A stretch of 40,195 bases of DNA from Actinomycetes bacterium (lineage in GTDB: Bacteria; Actinomycetota; Thermoleophilia; Gaiellales; Gaiellaceae). Under the pieces are notes generated by a model that was given only the letters and a program-made list of their open reading frames with translations, was not told where the DNA came from and ran no database searches. Position 1 is the stretch's first letter. Every line of letters begins with the position of its first letter. The stretch spans positions 1 through 40,195 of the forward strand of contig JANYJX010000112.1 in assembly GCA_025358355.1 (NCBI GenBank), read 5' to 3'. The position numbers and the translations under genes were made by a program. This document shows, piece after piece, positions 25,703 through 33,829 of the stretch.

Positions 25703-26592
25703 GGTCGTGCTCCGGCGGCAGTTGTCCCGGCGTGAGTTGTCATGGGGCAGCGCGAGTCGGTCGCCTGACTTACCCACGAGTCGCGGATCCAGCCGTAGCG
25801 CGGATCGTCGGCGATCTCCATCCGTCGCTCGGCCGCCGGGCCGGCCATCACGTTGAGGTAGTAGAGGGGATAACCCGGCGCCGCGACGCACGGGCCGTGG
25901 TAGCCGCGCGGGACGAGGAAGATATCGCCGTCGGCAACAGTCACGGTCGCATCGATCGAGCTGTCGGCCGTATAGGTGCGGTGCAGCGCAAGCCCGTCCG
26001 GCGCGTACGCGGTCGTCCCGGCTCGGCCGATGCGGAAGTAGTAGATCTCCTCGTTCCACACCGGGCTGCCGGCCGTGTCGTCGTGCTTGTGCGGCGGGTA
26101 CGACGACCAGTTGCCGTCGGGCGTGAGCACCTCGCAGCAGATCAGCTTGTCGGCGTCGGGGAACGCCTCAGGTGTCATGAAGTTCGTCACCTGACGCGTG
26201 GCTTGGCCGGCGCCGCGGAGCTCGACCGCGACATCTTCGGCTGCGACACGTACCGCGTCGTAGCGCCGGATCGCACGCGCGGAGGCGAGTGCGAGCTCGC
26301 AGCCGGCGGCGCTCGTGAGCCGCAGCTCGCTGTCGATCGGCGCGTAGGCCCAGTCTGTGACGCGTGCGAAGACGGTCTCGCGGCCGTCGAGCCCGAGCCG
26401 CTTGCCGGCGATCTCGACGACGGACGAGCCGCCCGAGAGCGGCACGATCGCCATCTCGTCTTCGCCGGTCGTGAGGGTGAGCGACGCACCCGGCTCGAGC
26501 TGGACGACTCTGAGTCCGCAGTACACCCAGCCGGCCGACTCCGGCGTGACGAGAACCTCGGCGCCGCCGGTCGGCACATGAAGCTCGTGCAT
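25699..26592 (-). CDS. iolB: 5-deoxy-glucuronate isomerase
   Basis: A 297-residue bicupin enzyme that converts 5-deoxy-glucuronate to 2-deoxy-5-keto-gluconate. The metal site is seen in SYPPHKHD near residue 167-172 and EEIYYFRI near 185, with a further conserved block VPRGYHGPCVAAPGYPLYYLNVMAG. Length and order of blocks match IolB. It overlaps iolD by 4 nt and follows the IolE-like gene by 2 bp. The last ~20 residues are an Ala/Thr-rich tail of no clear role. Confidence 0.95.
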   Translation of the reverse strand: MHELHVPTGGAEVLVTPESAGWVYCGLRVVQLEPGASLTLTTGEDEMAIVPLSGGSSVVEIAGKRLGLDGRETVFARVTDWAYAPIDSELRLTSAAGCELALASARAIRRYDAVRVAAEDVAVELRGAGQATRQVTNFMTPEAFPDADKLICCEVLTPDGNWSSYPPHKHDDTAGSPVWNEEIYYFRIGRAGTTAYAPDGLALHRTYTADSSIDATVTVADGDIFLVPRGYHGPCVAAPGYPLYYLNVMAGPAAERRMEIADDPRYGWIRDSWVSQATDSRCPMTTHAGTTAAGARP

Positions 26593-26594
26593 TC

Positions 26595-27491
26595 CTATGC
26601 GGACTCGTCTTGAAGCGCCCGCAGGAAGTCGATGCTGCGCTGGACGCTTGCGGTGGCGGCACGCTCGGGCGAGACATCGTCCGCGCTCAGCGAGATGTCC
26701 TGCTCGAGCACGTACCAGCCGTCGTAGCCGGCCTTCTCGAGTGCGCGCACCGTCGCGGCAACCGGCGCGTCGCCGTCGCCGAGTGGCCTGAACAGCCCTT
26801 CCTTGACGGCCGGCACAAGCTCGATCTCGCCCGAGCGAAGCCGGCCCCCGATTGCGTCGTCGGCGTCCTTCAGGTGCGCGTGCGCGATCCGCGAGCCGGC
26901 CGCCTCCGCGAACTCGACGGGATCGGTCTGGCCCAGAGCGAGATGGCCAGTGTCGAGGCAGAACAGCACTTCGCACTCTTCGAGCGTGCGCCAGACTTCA
27001 TCGCGCCGCTCGGCGAGCGTGCCCCAATGCGGGTGCAGCACGTGCGTCAGGCCGTGGTCGTGCGCGAGCTCGTCGAGCCGCAGAAAGCTGTCGTAGACCC
27101 GCTTCCATTCGTCGCGCGAGAGCGGCCTCGGGGCGGACCAGTCGAAATCGAGAACGAGCGCCGAGACGAGGAACGACGCGCCGAGCGCCTCGAACCGCGT
27201 GGCCGTCTGCCGAGCCGACGCCATCGTTGCAGCCAAGGCGCCGGAGTCGTGGAGCACAACAGGCAGGAAGCCGCCGATCAGCTGCAGTCCGTGCTCTTCG
27301 AGGAGCCTCCCGATCGCGGTCGCGTCGTCGCCGAGGTACCCGTCGGGGCCAGCCTCGGTCGCGGTGATCCCGAGCGAGCTCATCTCCGGCAGCACACGCT
27401 CCGGCGGCAGCTGGACGCCCCAACCCGGGACCTCGCAGAGTCCCCAGGAGGTCGGCGCGCCGGCTAGACGATCGAGAATCGGTCTGGAGAT
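26595..27491 (-). CDS. inosose dehydratase-like TIM barrel (IolE/MocC-like)
   Basis: A xylose-isomerase-like TIM-barrel protein of ~295 residues. The N-terminus reads LDRLAGAPTSWGLCEVPGWG, close to IolE, which dehydrates scyllo-inosose to the diketone used by IolD. Metal ligands are suggested by TEAGPDG, LHPHWGT, LDTGHL, HAHLKD and the late YVLEQD. Related family members act on rhizopines or as isomerases, so IolE activity is likely but not certain. No ATG, GTG or TTG lies in frame upstream of the conserved start. ATC 27491 has GGAAGAG six bases before it, and ATT 27479 is the other option. ATG 27383 would delete a conserved strand. It heads the leftward operon, downstream of an 18-bp palindromic operator. 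Confidence 0.85.
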   Translation of the reverse strand: MSRPILDRLAGAPTSWGLCEVPGWGVQLPPERVLPEMSSLGITATEAGPDGYLGDDATAIGRLLEEHGLQLIGGFLPVVLHDSGALAATMASARQTATRFEALGASFLVSALVLDFDWSAPRPLSRDEWKRVYDSFLRLDELAHDHGLTHVLHPHWGTLAERRDEVWRTLEECEVLFCLDTGHLALGQTDPVEFAEAAGSRIAHAHLKDADDAIGGRLRSGEIELVPAVKEGLFRPLGDGDAPVAATVRALEKAGYDGWYVLEQDISLSADDVSPERAATASVQRSIDFLRALQDESA

Positions 27492-27521
27492 GGCTTGCTC
27501 TTCCGGAGGAGGGCCAAGTAG

Positions 27522-27539
27522 CGTTAGAGCGCTCTAACG
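27522..27539. promoter_or_regulatory. 18-bp perfect palindromic LacI-type operator
   Basis: CGTTAGAGCGCTCTAACG reads the same on both strands and has the central CG of LacI-family operators. It sits between the divergent IolE-like gene and the LacI gene, about 30 bp from the first and 10-50 bp from the second. It is well placed to control both promoters. Confidence 0.8.
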
Positions 27540-27591
27540 AGGAGAGGCGATTATCAGACGGCCACCGGAACGTGTCAAGCGAGAGCCGACG

Positions 27592-28584
27592 ATGGACGAC
27601 GTCGCACTGGAGGCCGGCGTCTCGCGGGCACTCGTTTCGCTCGTCTTGCGCGAGAGCCCGAAGGTGAGCGACGAGCGACGCGCGCGGGTCGTCGCGGCGG
27701 CTGCGAAGCTCGGCTACCGCCCGAATGCTTGGGCGCGTGGGCTCGCGAGTCACCGCAAGAAGACGATCGGCGTGCTGCTCAACGAGCTGCACAACCCGTT
27801 CTACGCCGAGATCATGGATGGGATCGATGCCGGCGCGGCTGAGGCCGGCTACCGCGTCGTTCTCGGCACGGCTGGCAGCCGGCCGGGCGGCGAGCAGACG
27901 GCGCTCGACACGTTCCTCGAGCTGCGCGCCGACGGAGCCGTGTTGGTTGGTCCGCGGCTCGCGACCGCCGAGATCGCGCGAGCGGCTGCGTCGATGCCGG
28001 TGGTCGTCGTCGCGCGCGGCGTGCGCTCGAAGGCGGTCGACTCGATCACGAACGATGAGCGCCACGGTGCAAGGCTCGTCGTCGAGCATCTCGTAGGGCT
28101 CGGGCATCGTGCGATCACACATGTCGACGGCGGGAGCGGCGCCGGCGCGGCGGCGCGGCGCGCGGGTTACGAGGAGGCGATGCGCGGGGCGAGCCTCGCG
28201 CGTGAGATTCGCGTCGTCGCCGGCGACTACACCGACCTCGCAGGACTCGCCGCCGCGGACACGATTCTTCGCTCGCGGCGGCTGCCGACCGCGATCTTTG
28301 CCGCGAACGACCTCGCCGCTGCCGCGATGATCGACCGCTTCGAGACTGCCGGCCTGAGTGTTCCGGCGGACATCTCGATCGTCGGCCACGACAACACGTT
28401 CCTCGCTGCCCTCCACCACATCTCGCTTACGACGGTCGACCAGCCGCGGCCCGAGATGGGTCGTCGCGCGATGGCGCTGCTCGTCGAGCGCATGGACGGG
28501 GTGCGAACGACATCCGTGAATGTGCGCGTCACGCCGTCGCTCGTCGTCCGCTCGACGACCGGCCCGCCACGGCCGGCCAGCTAA
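27592..28584 (+). CDS. LacI-family regulator of the iol-like operon
   Basis: A 330-residue (from ATG 27592) regulator. The helix-turn-helix reads MDDVALEAGVSRALVSLVLRE, with the hinge at GYRPNAWARGLAS. The sensor domain runs from KTIGVLLNELHNPFYAEI to the C-terminus, with IFAANDLAA and a DQPRPEMGRRA block. The ATG start leaves no residues before helix 1, which is tight. An ATT at 27550, preceded by GGAGAGG, would add RRPPERVKREPT and give a more usual N-terminus. The gene is divergent from the IolE-like gene across a perfect palindrome, so it very likely represses that operon until a cyclitol intermediate binds. Its stop is adjacent to the convergent mntH stop. Confidence 0.9.
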   Translation: MDDVALEAGVSRALVSLVLRESPKVSDERRARVVAAAAKLGYRPNAWARGLASHRKKTIGVLLNELHNPFYAEIMDGIDAGAAEAGYRVVLGTAGSRPGGEQTALDTFLELRADGAVLVGPRLATAEIARAAASMPVVVVARGVRSKAVDSITNDERHGARLVVEHLVGLGHRAITHVDGGSGAGAAARRAGYEEAMRGASLAREIRVVAGDYTDLAGLAAADTILRSRRLPTAIFAANDLAAAAMIDRFETAGLSVPADISIVGHDNTFLAALHHISLTTVDQPRPEMGRRAMALLVERMDGVRTTSVNVRVTPSLVVRSTTGPPRPAS

Positions 28585-29904
28585 CTAAGCGAAGAAGGTT
28601 TGCTCGAGCAAGAAGACGTTCAGCGAGACGATCACCGCCGCGACGATCACCGCCGCAATCGTTGTCGGGCGGCGGTTGACGAGTGTCCCCATCAGCCCGC
28701 GGTTGCTGCAGAAGAGCACGAGGGGGATCAGTGCAAATGGGATTCCGAACGAGAGAACGACCTGGCTGAGGACCAGCGACCGCGTTGGGTTGACGCCGAT
28801 CGCGAGCACGATCAAAGCCGGTGTCATCGTCACGGCGCGCCGCACGAACAGCGGGATCTGACGCTTGATGAATCCCTGCATCACGACCTGGCCCGACAGT
28901 GTCCCGACGCTCGACGAGGAGATCCCCGACGCGAGCAAGCCGATGCCGAAGAGCAGGTCGGCGTGGTGGCCGAGGTGGGTGCCGAGCCCGTTGAACGTCT
29001 CCTGCAGGTCGTCGCCGACGTTGACGAGCCCGCGCGTGTGAAACACCGCGGCTGCCGTGATCAGCATCGCTGCGTTCACGAGCCCGGCGAGGCCCATGGC
29101 GATCATCACGTCGATCAGCTCGAAGCGGAAGATCTTGCGCCTTGCCTCCTCGGTCGCGCCGACGATCCGCCGCTGCGTCAGCGACGAGTGCAGGTAGATG
29201 ACGTGCGGCATGACTGTCGCGCCGATGATGCCGACGGCGAGCAGAAGGCTTTCCGTTCCCTTGAGCCCGGGGATCAGGCCGTGCGCAACCCCGCCCGCCG
29301 ACGGTTTCGCCACGAACACCTGCACGCCGAAGGCAATCACGATCACGCCGACGAGCCCTGCGATCGCCGCTTCGAGCCGGCGGAAGCCGCGGGCTTGGAG
29401 CGCGAGGATCCCGAACGCGCCAACGCCGGTGACCAGGCCGGCGAGGAACAGCGGGATCCCGAAGAGGAGGTTGAGGCCGAGTGCGGCGCCAAGGAACTCG
29501 GCGAGATCGGTCGCCATCGCGATCGCCTCGGCCTGGACCCACAGGCCGATCGTGACGGGCCGCGGGAACCGTTCGCGGCAGACCTCAGGGAGGTTCATGC
29601 CGGTCGCGATTCCGAGCTTGGCGCTCATCGCCTGGATGAGCATCGCCATCAGGTTCGCGCTCAGGATCACCCAGATCAGCAGGTAGCCGAACTTGGCGCC
29701 GCCGGCCATGTTCGTTGCGAAGTTGCCGGGATCGACGTATGCAACCGAGGCGATGAAGGCGGGGCCGAGGAACGGCCAGAGTGCTCGGAGGCCGCGGCGC
29801 TCACCCGATAAGGACTCGGCGGCGGCTCGGAAGACGCGCGCCTCGCCGGGCAGGACATCTTCGGGCCGGGCGCTGTGGAGGACGGGGGTAGGCTCGTCCA
29901 GCAC
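28585..29904 (-). CDS. mntH: Nramp-family manganese/iron transporter
   Basis: A 439-residue proton-coupled divalent metal importer with about eleven membrane helices. The metal-site helix 1 reads DPGNFATN near residues 58-65. Helix 6 reads MPHVIYLHSSL, supplying the Met and His of the MPH motif. EAIAMATDLAEFLGAA matches helix 3. It uses GTG at 29904 with no Shine-Dalgarno, and a DtxR-type box ends at the base just before it, so the mRNA may be leaderless or the annotated start slightly off. Regulation by a DtxR, MntR or IdeR-type repressor is likely. Confidence 0.93.
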   Translation of the reverse strand: MLDEPTPVLHSARPEDVLPGEARVFRAAAESLSGERRGLRALWPFLGPAFIASVAYVDPGNFATNMAGGAKFGYLLIWVILSANLMAMLIQAMSAKLGIATGMNLPEVCRERFPRPVTIGLWVQAEAIAMATDLAEFLGAALGLNLLFGIPLFLAGLVTGVGAFGILALQARGFRRLEAAIAGLVGVIVIAFGVQVFVAKPSAGGVAHGLIPGLKGTESLLLAVGIIGATVMPHVIYLHSSLTQRRIVGATEEARRKIFRFELIDVMIAMGLAGLVNAAMLITAAAVFHTRGLVNVGDDLQETFNGLGTHLGHHADLLFGIGLLASGISSSSVGTLSGQVVMQGFIKRQIPLFVRRAVTMTPALIVLAIGVNPTRSLVLSQVVLSFGIPFALIPLVLFCSNRGLMGTLVNRRPTTIAAVIVAAVIVSLNVFLLEQTFFA

Positions 29905-29923
29905 GAGGTTTAGCCTAGCCTAA
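29905..29923 (-). promoter_or_regulatory. DtxR/IdeR/MntR-type metal box before mntH
   Basis: On the minus strand the site reads TTAGGCTAGGCTAAACCTC. It agrees at 15 of 19 positions with the DtxR/IdeR consensus TWAGGTWAGSCTWACCTWA as I remember it. It directly abuts the mntH GTG and contains the stop codon of the upstream BNR gene. Confidence 0.7.
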
Positions 29924-30315
29924 ATTTCGAGCCAGGCCACGGCGGTTATCTCGTGGAACTCTGTTGTGAGCACCTCCCAGAAGCGGCCGCCGTCGCGCGA
30001 GAGGTGGATTCGACTGCGGCTCGCGTAGAGCATCAGGTCGGGATGCGTGGGCGAGATGGCGATCGCGTGACCGGGTGGAAGGCCCGCTCCCGCCTCGCGC
30101 CAGGTCGAGCCGCCATCGCGAGAGATCACGAGCGGCGGGCGGCGCGCGACGAGCGCGACAATCGTCGCCCCGTTCTGATCGGCGGCGACGAGTAGCGGTA
30201 GCGCGAGCGTCACATCCGGCCGGGCGAGGCTGAGATCGGCATCGTGCTCGATGATCTCGTCCTCTTCGAGATCGAAGACGACAACGCCGTCAGCGCTTTC
30301 GACGGCCGCGGTCAC
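29920..30315 (-). CDS. short BNR/Asp-box repeat protein
   Basis: A 131-residue protein with two Asp-box motifs (SRDGGSTWREA near 65-75, SRDGGRFWEV near 105-114), the beta-hairpin turns of sialidase and YCF48-type propellers. A full propeller needs 250 or more residues, so this is a partial propeller, an oligomerising fragment or a remnant. It has no signal peptide. GTG at 30315 overlaps the upstream kinase stop by 4 nt, so it is in the iolC operon. Function unknown. Confidence 0.7.
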   Translation of the reverse strand: MTAAVESADGVVVFDLEEDEIIEHDADLSLARPDVTLALPLLVAADQNGATIVALVARRPPLVISRDGGSTWREAGAGLPPGHAIAISPTHPDLMLYASRSRIHLSRDGGRFWEVLTTEFHEITAVAWLEI

Positions 30316-31133
30316 GTCTGGGTCTGGAGCCGATCTTCCAGCATCTCGGCGACGATCCGGCTCGCGCTCGCAGCGGCTGCGACTGGGTCGCCGCCGTCGC
30401 TTCGCGCGACGATGTACGAGACCATGAACACGTCACCGGCGCCGGTTGTCTGCACCCCGAGCACCGGTCGGGCTGCGGACACCGCGGTCTCGACGCCGTC
30501 CGCATAAACGATCGAGCCACGCGAGCCAAGCGTCAGCAGCACCTCCGGAACGCCGAGCCCGAACGCGACTTCGGCGTCGAACGTCCGCGGTGCCGCGATC
30601 ACCTCGGCCTCGTTCTCGGCCAGCTTCAGGACGGTGATGTGCCGGAGCACAGCCGGGTCGTAGTCGCCGTTTTCGAGCATCGGGCCGACCTGTGGGACAC
30701 GGACGAGACCTTGCCCGTCGACCGAGACCTTCCGCCCGCCGGCAGCCAGCGCGGCGAGCGTCTCGGCGGGAAAGTCGCTGCGCAGCAGCGGCGCCACGTG
30801 CACCCACTCGACGCTTGGCTTGAGTACGGCGGCATCGGCCGGCTGCCAAATCGGGCCGATCTCGGTGACGGTCATCGCTCGATCCTCGCCGCTGTAGTCG
30901 AGCGCGAAGCCGCTTGTCGCGTCGGCCGGCAGCAGCGTGATCGGCTGCACCACCGCCGCGAGTGCTGGCCCGAAGATCGCGTCGTCAGCGTGTGCGTGGC
31001 GTGTTGCGATCTGGCCGGCTCGACCGACTCGGCGCAGCGCCTCGACAGCGAAGAAGGCGCAGCCGCCCGGGCGTGGCGCGCCGCCATCGACGCGGTCGCG
31101 CGAGAGGTTGCCGACAACCGCGACGCGAGGCAT
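30312..31133 (-). CDS. PfkB-family carbohydrate kinase
   Basis: A 273-residue ribokinase-fold kinase. The N-terminal signature is short and unusual (VVGNLSRDRVDG...RPGGCAFFAVEALRR). The C-terminal PfkB signature TTGAGDVFMVSYIVA holds the catalytic Asp near residue 235, and LTLGSRGSIVY binds nucleotide. It lies 10 bp after iolC, so it probably phosphorylates a sugar or cyclitol in the same pathway. Inositol or nucleoside kinases of this fold are alternatives. The substrate is not assignable. Confidence 0.85.
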   Translation of the reverse strand: MPRVAVVGNLSRDRVDGGAPRPGGCAFFAVEALRRVGRAGQIATRHAHADDAIFGPALAAVVQPITLLPADATSGFALDYSGEDRAMTVTEIGPIWQPADAAVLKPSVEWVHVAPLLRSDFPAETLAALAAGGRKVSVDGQGLVRVPQVGPMLENGDYDPAVLRHITVLKLAENEAEVIAAPRTFDAEVAFGLGVPEVLLTLGSRGSIVYADGVETAVSAARPVLGVQTTGAGDVFMVSYIVARSDGGDPVAAAASASRIVAEMLEDRLQTQT

Positions 31134-31143
31134 GGGCGCCAGC

Positions 31144-32037
31144 CTACGTCGCGGCAGCGAGTGCGGTCTCGAGCTCTTCGAGGCTCGGCATCGCCTCGGA
31201 GCACGCGAGCCGGCCCGCGACGATCGCGCCCGCGACGGTTCCCCGCCGCACCGCGTCGACGAGGTCGTGGCCGCTCAGCAGCGCTTGGCCGACCGCCGCG
31301 GCGAACGAATCCCCGGCGCCCAGGCCGTTGATGACTTCGACCGGAACCGGCGGGATATCGGTGCGCGTGCCGCGGTCGAACACGGTCGCGCCGCGTTCGC
31401 CGCGCTTCAGCACGAGCCGCGGCACGTCCTTCACCTGGGCTGCCGCGACCTCTTCCTCGTTGCCGATCACGATGTCGGCCGAGGCGGCAGCCTCTGCGGC
31501 GAGAGCGGGATACAGAGCAGCGTCGTCCCACAGCGACGGCCGCCAGTCGAGATCGAAGATCGTCGTCCCGCGATGCGCGGCGAGGGCGGCGAGCGTCGTC
31601 TCGCGGCTCGGCGACTGCGCGAGCCCCGTCCCAGTCGCGTACAGGAGCGGAGCCGCCGCAACCGTCTCGGCGTCGTAGTCCTCGGGCGAAATCTGCCAGT
31701 CGGGAGCGGTCGGTCGCCGGTAGAACGTGATTGGGAAACGATCCGGCGGCCACACCTCGCAGAACGTCGGCGGCGTCGGCCAGTGCGGGTCGGTGCGCAG
31801 GAACCCGACATCGACGCCTTCGCCTTCCAGCCACTCGCGGACGAAGTCGCCGTGCCCTTCGGCACCGACGCGCGAGACGATCGCCGGCCGCACGCCGAGT
31901 CGGGCGAGCCCCGTCGCAACGTTGCCTGCGAACCCGCCTACGAAGCGCGTGTACGTGCTGACGTGGCGCAGCGGTGTAGAGAGCTGGTTCGGGTAGAGAT
32001 CGATCCCGACCCGGCCGATGACGACGGCGTCGATCAC
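31144..32037 (-). CDS. iolC: 5-dehydro-2-deoxygluconokinase (PfkB family)
   Basis: A 297-residue kinase that phosphorylates 2-deoxy-5-keto-gluconate, the product of IolB. The N-terminal block VVIGRVGIDLYPNQ...TPLRHVSTY followed by FVGGFAGNVATGLARLG is the typical IolC start. DLDWRPSLW is a further shared block. GLGAGDSFAAAVG contains the catalytic Asp near residue 240. It starts with GTG at 32037, two short gaps from its neighbours. It completes the IolG-E-D-B-C series apart from the aldolase IolJ and dehydrogenase IolA, which are not in the window. Confidence 0.88.
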   Translation of the reverse strand: MIDAVVIGRVGIDLYPNQLSTPLRHVSTYTRFVGGFAGNVATGLARLGVRPAIVSRVGAEGHGDFVREWLEGEGVDVGFLRTDPHWPTPPTFCEVWPPDRFPITFYRRPTAPDWQISPEDYDAETVAAAPLLYATGTGLAQSPSRETTLAALAAHRGTTIFDLDWRPSLWDDAALYPALAAEAAASADIVIGNEEEVAAAQVKDVPRLVLKRGERGATVFDRGTRTDIPPVPVEVINGLGAGDSFAAAVGQALLSGHDLVDAVRRGTVAGAIVAGRLACSEAMPSLEELETALAAAT

Positions 32038-32041
32038 GCGC

Positions 32042-32464
32042 TCAGGCTGACGCGCTCTGCGCGAGGGAGTCCAACGCGCCGGAAACTTCGTGGTCGGCGG
32101 GCACGATGCCGTCCGGCGTCACGTGGTCGACGACGGCCGGGAGCACCTGCGAGATGGCCGAGGCGGCCTCGTCGTGGCTCAGCCCGGTCTGCGCCGCGAC
32201 CTGGGCGACGGCATCGTGGCCGAGAACCTGCTGCACCTGATCCGGCGTGACGCTCTGGTTCTCACCCTTGCCGACCCACGAGCCTGCGACGTTCCCGAGG
32301 CCGTGCGACTCGAATTGGCCGATGATCTTCTGCAGCCCGCCGCCCGCGATCAAGCCGACCACGGCCGGAAGGAGCATGTTGGTGAGGCCACCCATCTGAC
32401 CGCCGCGGCTGCCACCGAGGCCGCCGAGGACACTCCCGAGAATGCTGTCGAGCGGCGAGGCCAT
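32042..32464 (-). CDS. YidB-like protein (DUF937)
   Basis: A 140-residue protein of the YidB/DUF937 type. A Gly-rich N-terminus (SVLGGLGGSRGGQMGGL) is followed by a hydrophobic segment, LLPAVVGLIAGGGLQKII. A second half of paired helices has VTPDQVQQVLG and ISQVLPAVVDHVTPDG. Its role is not known to me. It lies between the NCS1 permease and iolC genes, 4 bp from iolC, and is probably co-transcribed by position rather than function. The start ATG has GGAGAAC upstream. Confidence 0.85.
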   Translation of the reverse strand: MASPLDSILGSVLGGLGGSRGGQMGGLTNMLLPAVVGLIAGGGLQKIIGQFESHGLGNVAGSWVGKGENQSVTPDQVQQVLGHDAVAQVAAQTGLSHDEAASAISQVLPAVVDHVTPDGIVPADHEVSGALDSLAQSASA

Positions 32465-32473
32465 GTCGTTCTC

Positions 32474-33829
32474 CTATTCGTTTGGGTTGGCGAGTATGGC
32501 TGGTGCCAGGAGCCTACGGCGTTCGAGCACTGCGATGACGAGCGCGAGTGCGAACGCGCAGGCGAAGCTCGGTACGGTCGCGCCGATGCCCCAGTTCGGC
32601 GGACTCAGCTTCGCGACGAGGTCGACCCACCAGTGTGGGCCGGTCGGATACAGCCACTGGTAGAGCGCGAATCCGGCGAGCCACGCGGCGACCGAGCCGG
32701 GTCGCCAGGCTGGCCCATCGAAGATGTCTTCGCGGGTATAGACGCCGCCGGCGAGCAGCCAGTCGGCGAGCAGCACGGCAAACAGCGGCACGAAGACGGA
32801 GCCGAGCAGCAGGAGGAAGGTTTGGTAGCTCGCGAGATTGATCGTCAGCGCGCCGACGGTCCCGAGCGCGGTCGTCAACGTGACGAGCAGGCGCAGCGGT
32901 GCGCGCGGGGCCAGGTTCTGCAGCGAGACGGCGGCGGAGTACGCGTTCGCGAAAGCGTCGTCGCTCTCGCCCACGGTCAGCGCGAAGAGCGCGAGCACGG
33001 CTGCGGCACCGCCGGCGACGACCGCAGCGGGAAGCGATCCCGCATCGAAGATGTTTCGCGACAGCACGATCACGGTGCCGAGCGCGAGCAGCGCGATGTT
33101 CGGGACGAGGTAGCCGACGAAGCTTCCTGCGAGTGCGCTGCGTCCGTCGCGCGAGAAGCGCGTGTAGTCGGCCGCGAGCGGGATCCACGAGACCGTGATC
33201 CCGACGACGACATCGGCGCCCTGCCAGATCGATAGCCCGCCTGTGCCCGGCTGGTGCCAGATCGCGGAGAGGTGCGAGCCGTGCAGTGCCCACCACGTGA
33301 GGTAGGCGAGCGCAAGCGGGATCGCCCAGACCGTGACGCGGCGGATGAATGTGCGGACGACGCCGATCGGCCCGGCGAGACCGAATCCGAGCGCAACCGC
33401 ACCGAACACGAGGGTCCAGAGCCATTGCGCGCGGAACCCGAACAGCCGGTTCGAGAGCGCTGCTGCCGCCGTGGCGATGACGAGCAGCTCGAAGACGGTC
33501 CAGCCGAGCGTTTGGACGACGTTGACGACCGTGGGGAGGGCCGAGCCACGGCGGCCGAGCGGGGCGCGCATCAGCACCATCGCGGGCACGCGCGCCTGCG
33601 CGCCGATTGCGGCGGCGGCCGAGAGCATCGTCTGCCCGATCAGCCCGCCGACAACGATCGCGACGAGCGCGTCCGGCAACGAGAGCACGGGCACGAGGGC
33701 GGCGCCGGCAACGATCACGAGCAGCGAGACGCCGAGGTTGCCCCAGAGCAGGCTGTTGTCGAGGAAGCCGAGCACGCGCAGCCGGTCCGGGACCGGCTCG
33801 ATCCCCCAGGTTGCCTGGTCGTCGCTCAC
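32474..33829 (-). CDS. NCS1-family nucleobase/vitamin permease
   Basis: A 451-residue secondary transporter of the cytosine-permease (NCS1) family, with about 12 membrane segments. WGIEPVPDRLRVLGFLDN at the N-terminus, LRVLGFLDNSLLWGNLGVSL in helix 1, and VSWIPLAADYTRFSRDG in the middle are typical of the group that carries cytosine, hydroxymethylpyrimidine, allantoin or hydantoin with Na+ or H+. Sequence alone does not choose among these. GTG at 33829 overlaps the stop of the P-loop gene by 4 nt. It could also be a cyclitol-related uptake route, but no family precedent supports that. Confidence 0.88.
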   Translation of the reverse strand: MSDDQATWGIEPVPDRLRVLGFLDNSLLWGNLGVSLLVIVAGAALVPVLSLPDALVAIVVGGLIGQTMLSAAAAIGAQARVPAMVLMRAPLGRRGSALPTVVNVVQTLGWTVFELLVIATAAAALSNRLFGFRAQWLWTLVFGAVALGFGLAGPIGVVRTFIRRVTVWAIPLALAYLTWWALHGSHLSAIWHQPGTGGLSIWQGADVVVGITVSWIPLAADYTRFSRDGRSALAGSFVGYLVPNIALLALGTVIVLSRNIFDAGSLPAAVVAGGAAAVLALFALTVGESDDAFANAYSAAVSLQNLAPRAPLRLLVTLTTALGTVGALTINLASYQTFLLLLGSVFVPLFAVLLADWLLAGGVYTREDIFDGPAWRPGSVAAWLAGFALYQWLYPTGPHWWVDLVAKLSPPNWGIGATVPSFACAFALALVIAVLERRRLLAPAILANPNE

